From: Blastocatellia bacterium | GTDB lineage: Bacteria; Acidobacteriota; Blastocatellia; Pyrinomonadales; Pyrinomonadaceae | DNA: 64,000 bases | Assembly: GCA_003168335.1 (NCBI GenBank) | Contig: PMSM01000014.1 | Location: forward strand, 1-64,000 | Direction of reading: 5' to 3' | In this document: piece by piece, positions 6,501 to 15,913 of the stretch | Position numbering within the stretch: the first letter of the stretch is position 1 | Layout: every line of letters starts with the position of its first letter | Made by a program: the position numbers and the translations under genes | The notes under the pieces: model-generated | The model's input: only the letters and a program-made list of their open reading frames with translations | The model's database searches: none | Told to the model about the DNA's origin: nothing

Positions 6501-7331
6501 ATGATCGTTCACCTCGTCGACGGCACCTACGAGCTTTTTCGGCACTTCTACGGAATCCGGCGCTTCAAGAAAACCGATCCCCCGTTTGGCGCCGTGTCCG
6601 GCGTGCTTCATACAATTGCGAAGATGATCGAGGACGGAGCAACCCACATCGGAGTTGCGACTGATCACGTCATCGAGTCGTTCCGCAATGATCTATGGCC
6701 GGACTACAAGACCGGCGCAGGCATCGAGCCGGCCCTCTTCGCTCAGTTCCATCCGCTCGAAGAGACGTTGGCCGCGATGGGCATAGCCGTGTGGCCGATG
6801 ATCGAGTTTGAGGCTGACGATGCGCTCGCGTCCGCCGCCCACCTCGCGGCGAAAGACAAGCGGGTGGAGAAGGTTTGCATCTGGACGCCGGACAAGGACC
6901 TCGCCCAATGCGTCGTCGAAGACCGCGTCGTGCAAGTGGATCGCAGAAGCGGTGACATTCGTGATGAGCAAGCCATCCGCGCTAAGTTTGGTGTTATGCC
7001 CGAGTTCATCCCGGACTATCTGGCGCTGGTCGGTGACGCCGCTGATGGCTATCCGGGGATTGCGGGCCTAGGGGCCAAGACATCCGCTACGCTCATAAAC
7101 CGGCACGGCCACATCGAAGATTTTCCTGCCGGGACTCTGAAAGAGGGCAACCTCGAGCGCGCGCTACTCTTCAAGGAGCTCGCAATTCTGCGAACCGACG
7201 CGCCACTCTTCAAGAATGTTGACGAGTTGCGCTGGAACGGACCGACCCCGTCTTTCGCGTCAGTGACCAAGAGGATCGGTGATGCGCGCCTGGCGACGCG
7301 GGTGGAGAAATTAGACAAGCAGGAGCGGTAG
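6501..7331 (+). CDS. 5'-3' exonuclease (PolA N-domain / FEN-like)
   Basis: A 276-residue structure-specific 5' nuclease. The N-terminal metal-binding segment is HLVDGTYELFRHFYG. Acidic clusters follow at FEADDALASAA and TPDKDLAQ, and the helix-hairpin-helix region is LVGDAADGYPGIAGLGAKTSATL. These proteins remove flaps or RNA primers and are relatives of the DNA polymerase I N-terminal domain. It stands alone, without a polymerase domain. Its last codons and the TAG stop coincide with a sequence (7323-7338) identical to the core of the REP element at 30736, so the C-terminus may have been altered by a REP insertion. Confidence 0.85.
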   Translation: MIVHLVDGTYELFRHFYGIRRFKKTDPPFGAVSGVLHTIAKMIEDGATHIGVATDHVIESFRNDLWPDYKTGAGIEPALFAQFHPLEETLAAMGIAVWPMIEFEADDALASAAHLAAKDKRVEKVCIWTPDKDLAQCVVEDRVVQVDRRSGDIRDEQAIRAKFGVMPEFIPDYLALVGDAADGYPGIAGLGAKTSATLINRHGHIEDFPAGTLKEGNLERALLFKELAILRTDAPLFKNVDELRWNGPTPSFASVTKRIGDARLATRVEKLDKQER

Positions 7332-7540
7332 CGACCGGAGCATTTTCCATTGGTCATGTTTCATCTGCCATTTGCCGGATTTAGTTCGCGTTGCTTCGTG
7401 TCACTTCGTGGATCGTTCGCTTGGCCGAGTAATGAGGAACGATCCACGAAATCACACGAACGAACACGAAGAATGAAAAATGCTAAATGGAAAATGAATC
7501 TGATCCGCGTGTATCCGCGTTAATCTGCGGCTAATTCTTT
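7323..7540. repeat. Intergenic palindromic repeats after the exonuclease gene
   Basis: A REP core (GAGCGGTAGCGACCGG, 7323-7338) overlaps the gene's stop codon. Further on, arms at about 7394-7418 and 7437-7460 are near-perfect inverted repeats built around TTCGTGGATCGTTC and GAACGATCCACGAA and could form a long hairpin. A short GC-rich repeat (TCCGCGTGTATCCGCGTT) follows at about 7505. No gene is seen here. Confidence 0.6.
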
Positions 7541-7549
7541 GGCTTCCTT

Positions 7550-8314
7550 ATGACGGACGCAAGTCATTGCTCAGCGGAATTAATCGAAAGAGTGAACGTA
7601 TCAGCGAGTCTCGCGATATTCCGTTTTTCGGTCGCGTCACGACTCTCCTTCAGCGCAGGTCAGTTCGCAACTATTGGCATCGCCGCTGATGGAGATGTGA
7701 TCGAACGGCCTTACTCGATCGTCTCGTCGCCTCACGAGCCGTTCCTCGAGTTCTTTGTCGAATTAGTACCAGGCGGCATCCTTACTCCTAAGCTGTGGGA
7801 GCTGAAGTTGGGATCTGCCATTCTGGTTCGCCGGCGCATCGTGGGCCAACTCACTTTGGACTCGACCGTCCATCGTCACTTGATGATGGCCACCGTCACC
7901 GGCGTGGCGCCGTTTGTCAGCATTCTGAGAACTCAACAAATTGACCGGGCAGGCGGAGCAGCGTCCAACCATCAGCTTGTCGTCATTCACGGCGCGAGCC
8001 GCGCTGCCGACTTTGGTCCCTATCTCAGCGAACTCGAAGAGTTGTCACACGCAGGATGGCTCACTTACATACCGACAATCAGCCGGCCGTGGAAAGAACC
8101 GAACTGGAAGGGCGAGACAGGCCGGGTCGAGGATATCGTGCGCAAGCATGCCGACCAGCTTGGGCTGGATCACGGTAACTCAGTCGCGTATGCGTGTGGT
8201 CACCCGCAGATGGTTGCGAATGTCAAAGACATACTTAAACGCGCGTGCTTTCTCAAAGACCAGATCAAAGAGGAAGAGTACTTTACCCTGCATGATTCAC
8301 GGTCTCATAAGTGA
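7550..8314 (+). CDS. Ferredoxin-NADP+ reductase-like flavoprotein
   Basis: A 254-residue FAD/NAD(P)-binding oxidoreductase. The FAD domain carries FSAGQFATIGI and the flavin-binding RPYSIVSSP. The NADP domain has TGVAPFVSIL and the C-terminal YACGHPQMVANVKDIL. It moves electrons between NADPH and ferredoxin or flavodoxin in the cytosol. It lacks an iron-sulfur domain, so it is closest to the Fpr type. The next gene follows after 70 bases on the same strand; a shared transcript is possible. Confidence 0.8.
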   Translation: MTDASHCSAELIERVNVSASLAIFRFSVASRLSFSAGQFATIGIAADGDVIERPYSIVSSPHEPFLEFFVELVPGGILTPKLWELKLGSAILVRRRIVGQLTLDSTVHRHLMMATVTGVAPFVSILRTQQIDRAGGAASNHQLVVIHGASRAADFGPYLSELEELSHAGWLTYIPTISRPWKEPNWKGETGRVEDIVRKHADQLGLDHGNSVAYACGHPQMVANVKDILKRACFLKDQIKEEEYFTLHDSRSHK

Positions 8315-8384
8315 GCTTATGAAAAATGAAGTCTGTGCCGCGACGATAACTCGCAGGTTCCGGAAACTCTGACGCTGGTAGAGA

Positions 8385-8759
8385 ATGGGAAAGGAGACAA
8401 GTTTGATCACTTGTTACTTGCGCTACTTTATTGACCCCGACAAGGTGGCCGCGTTCGAGCATTACGCTCGGGTGTGGATGCGGCTGATAGAGAAATACGG
8501 CGGCACGCATCATGGGTACTTCCTGCCAGACGAGACCGCGCCCTCGGCAACGTTCAGCTTCCCTGGCGTCGGTGAAGCAGGACCCGCAAATATTGCAGTC
8601 GCGGTTTTCAGTTTCCCCAACGTCGAGGCATATGAAACCTACCGCCGTGAAGTTAAGAATGATCCCGAATGCCGCGCGGCGACGAAACACTACGAGGAAA
8701 CAAAGTGCTTCATCAAATACGAGCGGACATTCATGAGACCGGTGCTCTCTGACACCTGA
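8385..8759 (+). CDS. NIPSNAP-family protein
   Basis: A 124-residue ferredoxin-like alpha/beta protein. The N-terminal strand is ITCYLRYFIDPDKVAAFEHYARVW, and FSFPNVEAYETYRREVKNDPE matches the conserved helix of the family. NIPSNAP proteins are small cytosolic dimeric alpha-beta barrel proteins of poorly known, sometimes oxidoreductase-linked, function. It is on the same strand as the preceding reductase. Confidence 0.75.
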   Translation: MGKETSLITCYLRYFIDPDKVAAFEHYARVWMRLIEKYGGTHHGYFLPDETAPSATFSFPGVGEAGPANIAVAVFSFPNVEAYETYRREVKNDPECRAATKHYEETKCFIKYERTFMRPVLSDT

Positions 8760-9158
8760 CCAGTGACCTCTGGCCGCTTCATTGTTCTGAGCCTTGGATA
8801 AAGAGTTATGGGCTCACTCGATCTGCGAGAAAGCCAGACATCACAAGTCCGCGCTGCGGACGAATGATAATCGCCCACCGCTTCATCGGTGGGATTGCGT
8901 GAAAAACAAAGTCGCAGTCCGTGCAGCGGACGGCTGAAGCTACGGCTTAGCGATGATGATTCAGCCGCCCGCTTTACGGGCTCAGGAATGGGTTTGGTTC
9001 GTTCACCCAGCACTGAAGTGCTGGGCTGGTTTCAGGCGTCCGCTGCGCGGACTCAACTTCAAGACATCACAAGGCTCGCCAGGTCCGCAACTTCACGTCT
9101 CAAGAAGGATGCTGGTGTATTATGTCCAATCGAAAAACGGACAGACTGACAAGTCTCA
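8760..9158. repeat. Cluster of small palindromes between genes
   Basis: No credible gene is present. The stretch holds several short hairpins in series, including GTCCGTGCAGCGGAC, GCTACGGCTTAGC, GCCCGCTTTACGGGC, CAGCACTGAAGTGCTG and CGTCCGCTGCGCGGACTC. ACATCACAAG occurs near both ends (about 8838 and 9064). The loops often carry a triplet such as TGA or TTA. Similar hairpin clusters occur at 34829-35052. Confidence 0.5.
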
Positions 9159-10562
9159 ATGATCATCCAGCAGAACATCGCCCAATCATTCCAATCGCCG
9201 ATCGTGCGCGTATTGCTCGGCGCGATCGCGTTTGGGCTGCTCTATGTGCTCTGGAGGGAAGTGCGAAAGATCCCCGCCAAGCTGTTCACCCTGATGGCCA
9301 CGGCCTTCGTGGACATGGTGGGGCTGCTGATGATCATTCCGCTCCTGCCGTTTTATGTGAAGACACTCGGTGGGTCCGGGTTCGATTTCATGGGAATGCA
9401 CTTTGGCATCGGAATTATTTCAGCATTCATCGTCGCCGCTTTCACGTTTGCCCAATTTCTGAGCGCTCCGATGTGGGGCCGATTTTCCGATCGCGTGGGG
9501 CGGCGACCGACTTTGCTCATCGCCTTAGGAGCCGCAGCAATCGCGTATCTGATTTTCGGCTTCGCGCACTCGCTGCTCGTCTTGTTCCTCTCGCGCCTCG
9601 TGCAGGGAGCAGGCGGCGGCACTGTGGGAGTGATCCAGGCTTACGTAGCCGACTCGACCGATCCGAAGGATCGCGCGCGAGCGCTGGGATGGCTTTCGGC
9701 GACAACCAATCTCGGGGTAGCGCTGGGGCCGGTGCTCGGTTCCTTCGCGATCTCCCTGGGCAAGCGCGACCTGATGCCGGGAGCGGGGACCTTGCAGATG
9801 GGACACGCAGCGCCGGGAATTATGGCGGCGGCGCTCTGTATTTTAAATATGATCTTCGTCGCGCGCTATCTAAAGGAATCGCGTGATTTCAGCGAACAAC
9901 CGAAGGAGGGAGAGGTACGTCGCACTTCGGCGCAGGCGATCCGGCGCGTTATCTCGCATTCGAGCGAACCTGCCTCGCGCCTGATCTGGATCTATGCGAT
10001 CTCCATCGGCGCCTTCCAGGGAAGCTTTTCCGTGCTCGCACTCTTTTTGAACGCGCGCTTCCAGGTTACTGAACAGACGATCTTTTATTTCTTCATGTAC
10101 ATCGGCTCCATCTCTGTTTTCGCCCGCGTGCTGCTGCTGGGACGGGCAGTCGATTGGCTGGGCGAGGCGAATCTCTCGCGTCTGGGCATCGTGCTCCTGG
10201 CCGCCGGCGTTCTGGGGATGCCGTTGTCCCGAAGCCTCGGCATGCTGGCGGTCGCGGTAGCACTGATCCCTTTGGGCACGGCCTTTACCTTTCCCTGCGT
10301 GACGGCGCTGCTATCGCGGGTTATTTCTCCGCGAGAACGCGGCCTCTACATGGGACTGCAACAGACGTATGGCGGCGTGACGCGCATCATCGCGCCGCTC
10401 TTCTTCGGCTGGGCATTTGATTCAATCGGAGTCCGGGCGCCGTACTTTTTCTCGTCTGCATTCATCCTGGCGACGGTGTTTCTTGGATTCGGTCTGGACC
10501 AGTATGCGAGGCCGGGACGTTTGGTCGCGCCGGACGCAGCCGGCGACAAGAGCGAAGCTTAG
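9159..10562 (+). CDS. Major facilitator superfamily transporter (drug efflux-like)
   Basis: A 467-residue transporter with about 12 membrane helices plus an extra N-terminal hydrophobic segment (residues 17-33). MFS motif A between helices 2 and 3 is MWGRFSDRVGRRPTLL, and helix 5 carries the motif C-like region NLGVALGPVLGSF. The second half repeats the fold, with GRAVDWLG in the motif A position. The closest functional type is the TetA/DHA1 proton-antiport family in the inner membrane; the substrate is unknown. Confidence 0.85.
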   Translation: MIIQQNIAQSFQSPIVRVLLGAIAFGLLYVLWREVRKIPAKLFTLMATAFVDMVGLLMIIPLLPFYVKTLGGSGFDFMGMHFGIGIISAFIVAAFTFAQFLSAPMWGRFSDRVGRRPTLLIALGAAAIAYLIFGFAHSLLVLFLSRLVQGAGGGTVGVIQAYVADSTDPKDRARALGWLSATTNLGVALGPVLGSFAISLGKRDLMPGAGTLQMGHAAPGIMAAALCILNMIFVARYLKESRDFSEQPKEGEVRRTSAQAIRRVISHSSEPASRLIWIYAISIGAFQGSFSVLALFLNARFQVTEQTIFYFFMYIGSISVFARVLLLGRAVDWLGEANLSRLGIVLLAAGVLGMPLSRSLGMLAVAVALIPLGTAFTFPCVTALLSRVISPRERGLYMGLQQTYGGVTRIIAPLFFGWAFDSIGVRAPYFFSSAFILATVFLGFGLDQYARPGRLVAPDAAGDKSEA

Positions 10563-10753
10563 GGTGCCATTAAGCTAACACGGACCACAGAGCAGAGTTT
10601 GGATGAGTTCCATGCATTGAGGATTCATCCGGTTGCCATCAGTGACCTCAACTCAGTGGTTGAGGCTCTTTGATTTAGCCGGAACAAAATTATTCGCATG
10701 GTGTCCAAGAGTCAGACCCCAGGCCGTCGGCCATCGTTACGACTGAAAATCTA

Positions 10754-11896
10754 ATGAAACATCACAATATTTCTCTGGCCGGATTGTTCGCGCTTTCCGG
10801 TTGTCGGTTACTGAAAACGATCTTGGTCGCGGCTCTTTTTCCCGCAAGCCTCGTGCTCTTATCCGGGCTGGTTCCGTGTCAGGCTCAGACTGCTTCGAGT
10901 AATTCGCTTCCACCGCCTAAAAAAACGTCGCCCGGCATTTTTGGCATTGGGTTCAGCCGCGACGGTCGAACGTTGGTTACCGGCAACTTCAACGGCACCG
11001 TCAACCTATGGGACGTGGCGGGCGGGCGACTCTTGCGCACTCTGGATGGCCATACCGATGTCGTTTACAAGGGCGTCTTTAGCCCCGACGAAAAGGTCCT
11101 GGCTTCGTGCAGCCGCGATGGGAAGATCAAGCTTTGGGACACGGCAACGGGACGTGAACTGCGGACGCTGGCAGGACATACGCGGCCCGTTAAAGCGGTT
11201 GCCTTCAGTCCTAACGGTAAACTGTTGGCTTCGGTTAGCAATGACGGCACGCTTAGGTTGTGGGATCTCGGATCAGGTTTGGAACAGCGCTCGTTCGTTC
11301 ATACCAGGTCCGGAGCAGTTGATAACTCAGTGTATTCGGTGCTTTTCATTTCGCACGGAGAAATGATCGTGGCGGGCAACGGCGATGGGACGATCAGTTA
11401 TTGGGAAGTGGCCTCGGGCAAAGAGCTACGAATCCTCAAAGGGCATACCAATGGGGTGTTTTGTTTGGCGCTTAGCTCCGATGGCCGTAGGCTTGCTTCC
11501 GGCAGCGATGACCACACCGTAAAACTCTGGGACGTTGCCACCGGAAACGAGATACGCACTTTCGCTGACAAGAAGATGGAAGGAGTGTCCGAACACGTAA
11601 GAGCTATCAGTCTCAGCTCGGACGGAAAGTGGCTCGCATCGAGTGACGTCGGATTTACCGCGTCCGGCAATCAGTATCAATACATTTATAAGCGAATCAA
11701 GATATGGAACCTCAAAACAGGTGAACGGGTTTTCGCGCTGGACCAGCCTGGATTTGAAATCAACGGTGTTGCTTTTACTCCCGACAATCACTTGCTGGCG
11801 GGGGCCGGCGCAGACGGAATCATCAAGTTTTGGAACGTTAAGTCGGGCCAGGAAGAACGCAGCTTTCCACTACCTCCAGGAAAAAACCCGCAGTAA
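10754..11896 (+). CDS. Exported WD40-repeat protein
   Basis: A 380-residue protein with a long signal sequence (hydrophobic about 25-45, cleavage near QAQTAS) and seven WD40-type blades. Repeats end in typical strands such as GTVNLWDV, GKIKLWDT, GTLRLWDL, GTISYWEV, HTVKLWDV, KRIKIWNL and GIIKFWNV. Blade seven is completed by the C-terminal strand. Such propellers act as protein-interaction platforms; a periplasmic location follows from the signal. About 190 bases upstream hold no recognisable gene. Confidence 0.85.
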   Translation: MKHHNISLAGLFALSGCRLLKTILVAALFPASLVLLSGLVPCQAQTASSNSLPPPKKTSPGIFGIGFSRDGRTLVTGNFNGTVNLWDVAGGRLLRTLDGHTDVVYKGVFSPDEKVLASCSRDGKIKLWDTATGRELRTLAGHTRPVKAVAFSPNGKLLASVSNDGTLRLWDLGSGLEQRSFVHTRSGAVDNSVYSVLFISHGEMIVAGNGDGTISYWEVASGKELRILKGHTNGVFCLALSSDGRRLASGSDDHTVKLWDVATGNEIRTFADKKMEGVSEHVRAISLSSDGKWLASSDVGFTASGNQYQYIYKRIKIWNLKTGERVFALDQPGFEINGVAFTPDNHLLAGAGADGIIKFWNVKSGQEERSFPLPPGKNPQ

Positions 11897-12066
11897 ACAG
11901 TAAGTGGGCGACGATCGTTGTCTCGCTTAGGGCAGAGTTCACTTGCCGGGCTATTGTCGCGTGCCCGCTGATCGGACTCTGAATCTGAGGAGTTCTTACT
12001 TGCGCGATACCCGGCCGCGTGCTCTCATGCCGCTGCGAGTTTGAATCGCCGGGGAGGGGACTAATC

Positions 12067-12432
12067 ATGAACGTTGTTCTGTGGATCATTCAGGTGCTGC
12101 TCGCGCTGCTGTTTCTGTTTGCTGGTGGAATGAAGTTGATCCTACCGATCGAGGAGATGACAAAGCAGATGCCGATGCCGGGCCTGTTTCTTCGTTTCAT
12201 CGGCGTCTGTGAAGTGCTCGGCGCGCTCGGCCTGATTCTGCCAGGCCTCCTGCGAATTCGACCCGGTCTGACACCACTGGCCGCAGCCGGACTGGTGATC
12301 ATCATGATAGGCGCGACGGTGCTCACGCTCCCGAGTGGTAATGTCGGGTCGGCACTGATGTCGCTGGTGGCGGGAATCCTGGCAGCGTTCGTCGCGTATG
12401 GTCGCTGGCGGCTGGTGGCGGCTCGCAGGTAG
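12067..12432 (+). CDS. DoxX-family membrane protein
   Basis: A 121-residue protein with four membrane helices. The N-terminal helix contains LLALLFLFAGGMKL and the second helix region has RFIGVCEVLGALGLILPGL, both typical of the DoxX/DoxD-like family. The ATG at 12067 is preferred over an upstream start at 12019 because GGGGAGGGG lies just before it. Family members sit in the inner membrane and are loosely tied to redox stress. The aldo/keto reductase gene follows on the same strand. Confidence 0.8.
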   Translation: MNVVLWIIQVLLALLFLFAGGMKLILPIEEMTKQMPMPGLFLRFIGVCEVLGALGLILPGLLRIRPGLTPLAAAGLVIIMIGATVLTLPSGNVGSALMSLVAGILAAFVAYGRWRLVAARR

Positions 12433-12545
12433 TTCTTATCCGTCTGTCCGTCCAGCTGTTGTGTCTGCTTATCGATGTAGATCCTGGCCGGGCTCAATCA
12501 TTTCGGCAGTGGCCTCGCCACTCGGCGTTCACAAATCAGGAGTAG

Positions 12546-13526
12546 ATGATGGAGTACACCAGACTTGGCAGCACCGGGTTAAAAGTATCGCGGCTTTCTC
12601 TCGGCTGTATGACCTACGGCGTTCCCGATCGTGGTGCTCATCCCTGGAGTCTCGATGAGGAAAAGAGCCGCCCTTTGATCAAGCGGGCACTCGAACTCGG
12701 CATCAACTTCTTTGACACCGCCAACACCTACTCTGATGGCACCAGCGAGGAGATCGTGGGGCGCGCGCTGCGAGACTTCGCCCAACGCGAAGAAGTCGTG
12801 ATCGCCACGAAGGTCTTCTACCCGGTGCGCGAAGGTGCCAACGCGCGCGGCTTGTCACGCAAATCGATCATGACTGAAATCGACGCCAGCCTGCGGCGTC
12901 TGGGCACGGATTACGTCGATCTCTATCAGATTCATCGCTGGGACAAAGACACGCCAATTGAGGAGACGCTGGCCGCGCTGCACGATGTGATCAAGGCCGG
13001 GAAGGCCCGTTACATCGGCGCGTCTTCGATGTACGCCTGGCAGTTCGCCAAGTCGCTGTACGTGGCCGAAATGAATGGTTGGACACGATTCGCAACGATG
13101 CAGAACCACTACAACCTGCTCAACCGCGAAGAGGAGCGAGAGATGATGCCGCTCTGCGCGGCGGAAGGAGTCGGCGTGATCCCCTGGAGCCCATTGGCGC
13201 GTGGACGACTGACCCGCGATTGGAATGAGACGACCAATCGGATGGAAACCGACGAGTTCGGCAAGACGCTTTATGTTGCTACCGAAGATTCAGATCACAA
13301 GATAGTCGAGCGAGTGGGAGAGATTGCGGCGAATCGTGGCGTGACGCGAGCACAGGTCGCTTTAGCCTGGATGATCCAGCAGCCATTCATCACTGCGCCA
13401 ATCATCGGCGCGTCAAAGCTGCACCATCTCGACGATGCGGTCGCTGCTTTGTCTCTTAATCTCACCTCAGATGAGATCGCTGCGTTGGAAGAACCGTACA
13501 CACCGCGTTCACTGGCCGGGTTTTGA
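12546..13526 (+). CDS. Aldo/keto reductase
   Basis: A 326-residue NADPH-dependent TIM-barrel reductase. Seen are FFDTANTYSDGTSEEIVGRAL (catalytic Asp and Tyr region), IATKV (Lys), and DLYQIHRWD (catalytic His), with the cofactor-binding C-terminal block PIIGASKLHHLDDAV. It fits the voltage-channel-beta-like AKR group acting on aldehydes. Two adjacent ATGs are possible starts; GGAG occurs at suitable spacing upstream. Convergent with the next gene. Confidence 0.9.
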   Translation: MMEYTRLGSTGLKVSRLSLGCMTYGVPDRGAHPWSLDEEKSRPLIKRALELGINFFDTANTYSDGTSEEIVGRALRDFAQREEVVIATKVFYPVREGANARGLSRKSIMTEIDASLRRLGTDYVDLYQIHRWDKDTPIEETLAALHDVIKAGKARYIGASSMYAWQFAKSLYVAEMNGWTRFATMQNHYNLLNREEEREMMPLCAAEGVGVIPWSPLARGRLTRDWNETTNRMETDEFGKTLYVATEDSDHKIVERVGEIAANRGVTRAQVALAWMIQQPFITAPIIGASKLHHLDDAVAALSLNLTSDEIAALEEPYTPRSLAGF

Positions 13527-13542
13527 CGATCAACGCCGCGGC

Positions 13543-14514
13543 CTAACCCTTCGGTGCGCGATAACCCTTGCGGGTGCGGATTGTAACGCCGGGGCGTTGG
13601 GTCTTGATTTGGATCGCACGCCACTTACCATCTCGTGCGCGATTGATGGGACGATAGACGAGCGTGTATTGATGGCCCAACTCTTCGGCAATCGCTGCAA
13701 ACGAATCGCGCAATTCCTGGCCACCCGGTGACTCAACGTAACGGCCGCCGCTTTTGTCGGCGAGGTTCTTCAGAATTGAGGCTCCGGCGATGTCGCGGCC
13801 CGGCCCCGTGTCTGACATGTTGGCCGCATAGATGGTGGCGCCGGCCTGCAAAGCATGGTCGAGAGCTTTGTCGGAACTGGCGCGACTGTAGTTCTCGCCT
13901 CCGTCGGACAGCACGACGATCGCGCGGCGCTTTTCACTTCGCTTAGCCAAATCGTCGGCCGCTCGCAACACAGCGTCATTGAGTGCCGTCATCAACTTCG
14001 TGCGCAGACCGAAAGCCCGCGCCGGAAGATCGCGGCCGGGAGAGAAGTCCTGTATCTGCTCGACCTTACTATCGAAATTGTAAATAGCGGCGACGTCTTC
14101 CTCACGCAAACCGTCAAGAAAGCGAATCGCTGCCGATCGGCCGAGCGTGAGGCGCGTCTCCATGCTGCCCGAAGTGTCCAGCAAGATCGCCGCCGCGAAT
14201 GGCGTCTCTTCGGTGGTGAAGCCGACGAGTTTTTGCTCAGCGCCGTCCTCAAAAATCTGAAAGTCCGTGCGTTTCAGTCCGGGAACAAACTTGCCATTCT
14301 TGTCGAGCACCGTGGCATTCAATACCACCAACTCGGTATTCACGCGCACGACGTCATCGTCCTGATCTTGCGCGCCCGGCCGTTCCCGGGACGCGGGCTG
14401 TGCGAGGGCGGTCCGGGGTGTGATTTGCTCGGATGCGAACGCGATTAGGAGGGCCACTGAAAGCATCAAGAACGCAGCTGGCAAACTTGTCGAGTTCTTA
14501 TGGCCCCTCATCAT
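13543..14514 (-). CDS. VWFA-related Acidobacterial-type secreted protein
   Basis: A 323-residue exported protein. A signal sequence (hydrophobic about residues 14-26) is followed by a short beta domain (VRVNTELVVLNATVLDKNG, then DFQIFEDG) and a von Willebrand A domain with a complete MIDAS start DTSGSM and the later VVLSDGGENYS. This layout matches the VWFA-related family abundant in Acidobacteria. Its metal site suggests protein or surface binding in the periplasm. The next gene on the strand starts close by, so they may be co-transcribed. Confidence 0.85.
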   Translation of the reverse strand: MMRGHKNSTSLPAAFLMLSVALLIAFASEQITPRTALAQPASRERPGAQDQDDDVVRVNTELVVLNATVLDKNGKFVPGLKRTDFQIFEDGAEQKLVGFTTEETPFAAAILLDTSGSMETRLTLGRSAAIRFLDGLREEDVAAIYNFDSKVEQIQDFSPGRDLPARAFGLRTKLMTALNDAVLRAADDLAKRSEKRRAIVVLSDGGENYSRASSDKALDHALQAGATIYAANMSDTGPGRDIAGASILKNLADKSGGRYVESPGGQELRDSFAAIAEELGHQYTLVYRPINRARDGKWRAIQIKTQRPGVTIRTRKGYRAPKG

Positions 14515-14520
14515 CGTCTG

Positions 14521-15105
14521 TTAGCGAGTGTCTCTCACATGCTGAATTAATCCGAGGAGTTTGTTGGCCTGATCTATTACGGAGGCTGAGATTACATGGC
14601 GCGGCGTGTCTTCCACCAGTTTGCGCAGGTCACTAGCCAATTCGGCTACTCGCTTGACCGCAGCTTCCATCGCGGCGGGAATCTCTTTTACATCAGGCTG
14701 GCTGTCTGACCCGCCGGCGTCGTTCCGAATTCTCTTGGTGAGCTTTTCCAACCGTTCCAACTTCTTACCGTCATCGGCGCCAAAACCCTTCTTGGCTTCA
14801 TAAGTCTCGACGAGTTGTGTGGCGAGTTGTGCAACCTCACGAGAGCGGGCCACGTTTTCGTCATATTGTTTCTTCTCGGCTTTCAGGATCAGACGGGCAC
14901 GCATTTCACTTTCCGGCGAGCCAAAGTCTGGCGACGAAGAATCCGGTTTGCTTGGATTGGTTGGGATTGGCTCGGGAGTTGGAAGCGGGGCGCTCGGCCG
15001 AGAGGGACTTTGGGCCGCGGCAGATCCCAAAAAAAAGAAAAGGGTGGCCGCCAACATTAGCGCGCGAAGATAACTGGCACGGTGTGCTTGATTACGTGAA
15101 GCCAT
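14521..15105 (-). CDS. Secreted helical protein of unknown function
   Basis: About 194 residues. A signal peptide (LRALMLAATLFFFLGSAAAQS) leads into a Pro/Ser-rich linker and then a charged helical region (EMRARLILKAEKKQYDENV, then long amphipathic helices). The stop lies six bases before the start of the VWA gene, so the pair is likely one transcript. The ATG at 15105 is preferred to 15123 because it gives a more usual signal sequence. No family recognised. Confidence 0.7.
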   Translation of the reverse strand: MASRNQAHRASYLRALMLAATLFFFLGSAAAQSPSRPSAPLPTPEPIPTNPSKPDSSSPDFGSPESEMRARLILKAEKKQYDENVARSREVAQLATQLVETYEAKKGFGADDGKKLERLEKLTKRIRNDAGGSDSQPDVKEIPAAMEAAVKRVAELASDLRKLVEDTPRHVISASVIDQANKLLGLIQHVRDTR

Positions 15106-15253
15106 GGGAATTCTCAGGAGCAATCCTAGCCGAAAGCTAACCGGGTGCTCAAGCTAACCGAGTGTACAAGCTGGAGTACGATGCTCTGACGAGCAAAAGC
15201 CTGGCGATCGTTGGCCGCTGGAAAAAAAGTTATTGCCGGCCGCACACTCTCGG

Positions 15254-15868
15254 CTACGGAACGCGGCCTGGATTGTTGGGAGTGTTGATGAACTCTTCAC
15301 CTTTTGGCGCTGGACGACCGACTACGACCGTCTTGGAGGCAGGTGGGTCCAGAGGCGGTCGCGGAGTGCCCGGCAGGGCCTTGAAGGCAACGGCGGCACG
15401 ATTGTCGCCGGCAATCACACGCAGAAAGGTCACGCTAATGTAATCCTGGGCCGGCAGTTCAAGACTGTAGTGAGATCTTCCGTCGGGCGGTAGATCCGTT
15501 TTGTCCGGCGTTACAGCTCGGGTTTCAACTCCGCTGCCTACCCGCCGCCTAAGCTGTAATTCGACGCCCAGGTTGTGTAGCGATTCGCTGGAAATGTTAT
15601 GGATAGTTCCACCCAGCAGCGTCGTCTTCCCGTTTACCGTTGCGTCGTCAACGAAGACTTCGACCTTCGGAGCTTTCTTCTTATTGTCGGCCTCAACAGT
15701 CGCGGCGACCTGGCGTTCGTGTCGTTTTCGGAGGTAAATATATCCTCCCAGAACGGCGCCAGTCAGGAGCAGGGCACAGAGGAGTCCGACAAGGAGGCGA
15801 CGCGAGTGTCTCTTTTCTTCTTCCTCGATCGGAATCGGTTCGGTTTCCAGTTCATTCAGGATCTGCAT
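15254..15868 (-). CDS. Membrane-anchored protein with FxLYD-like domain
   Basis: A 204-residue protein with an acidic N-terminus, one membrane helix (about residues 26-47) with basic flanks, and an extracytoplasmic beta-sandwich-like part. The core LGGTIHNISSESLHNLGVELQLRR resembles FxLYD/DUF3426-type domains that contain comparative phrases about added strands. The C-terminal tail is Pro-rich. Function unknown; it is one of three adjacent minus-strand genes for envelope proteins. Confidence 0.65.
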   Translation of the reverse strand: MQILNELETEPIPIEEEEKRHSRRLLVGLLCALLLTGAVLGGYIYLRKRHERQVAATVEADNKKKAPKVEVFVDDATVNGKTTLLGGTIHNISSESLHNLGVELQLRRRVGSGVETRAVTPDKTDLPPDGRSHYSLELPAQDYISVTFLRVIAGDNRAAVAFKALPGTPRPPLDPPASKTVVVGRPAPKGEEFINTPNNPGRVP

Positions 15869-15913
15869 CGAGTTTAAGAAAAATGTCCGCCAGCTAACAG
15901 GGCTCGCTGGATC

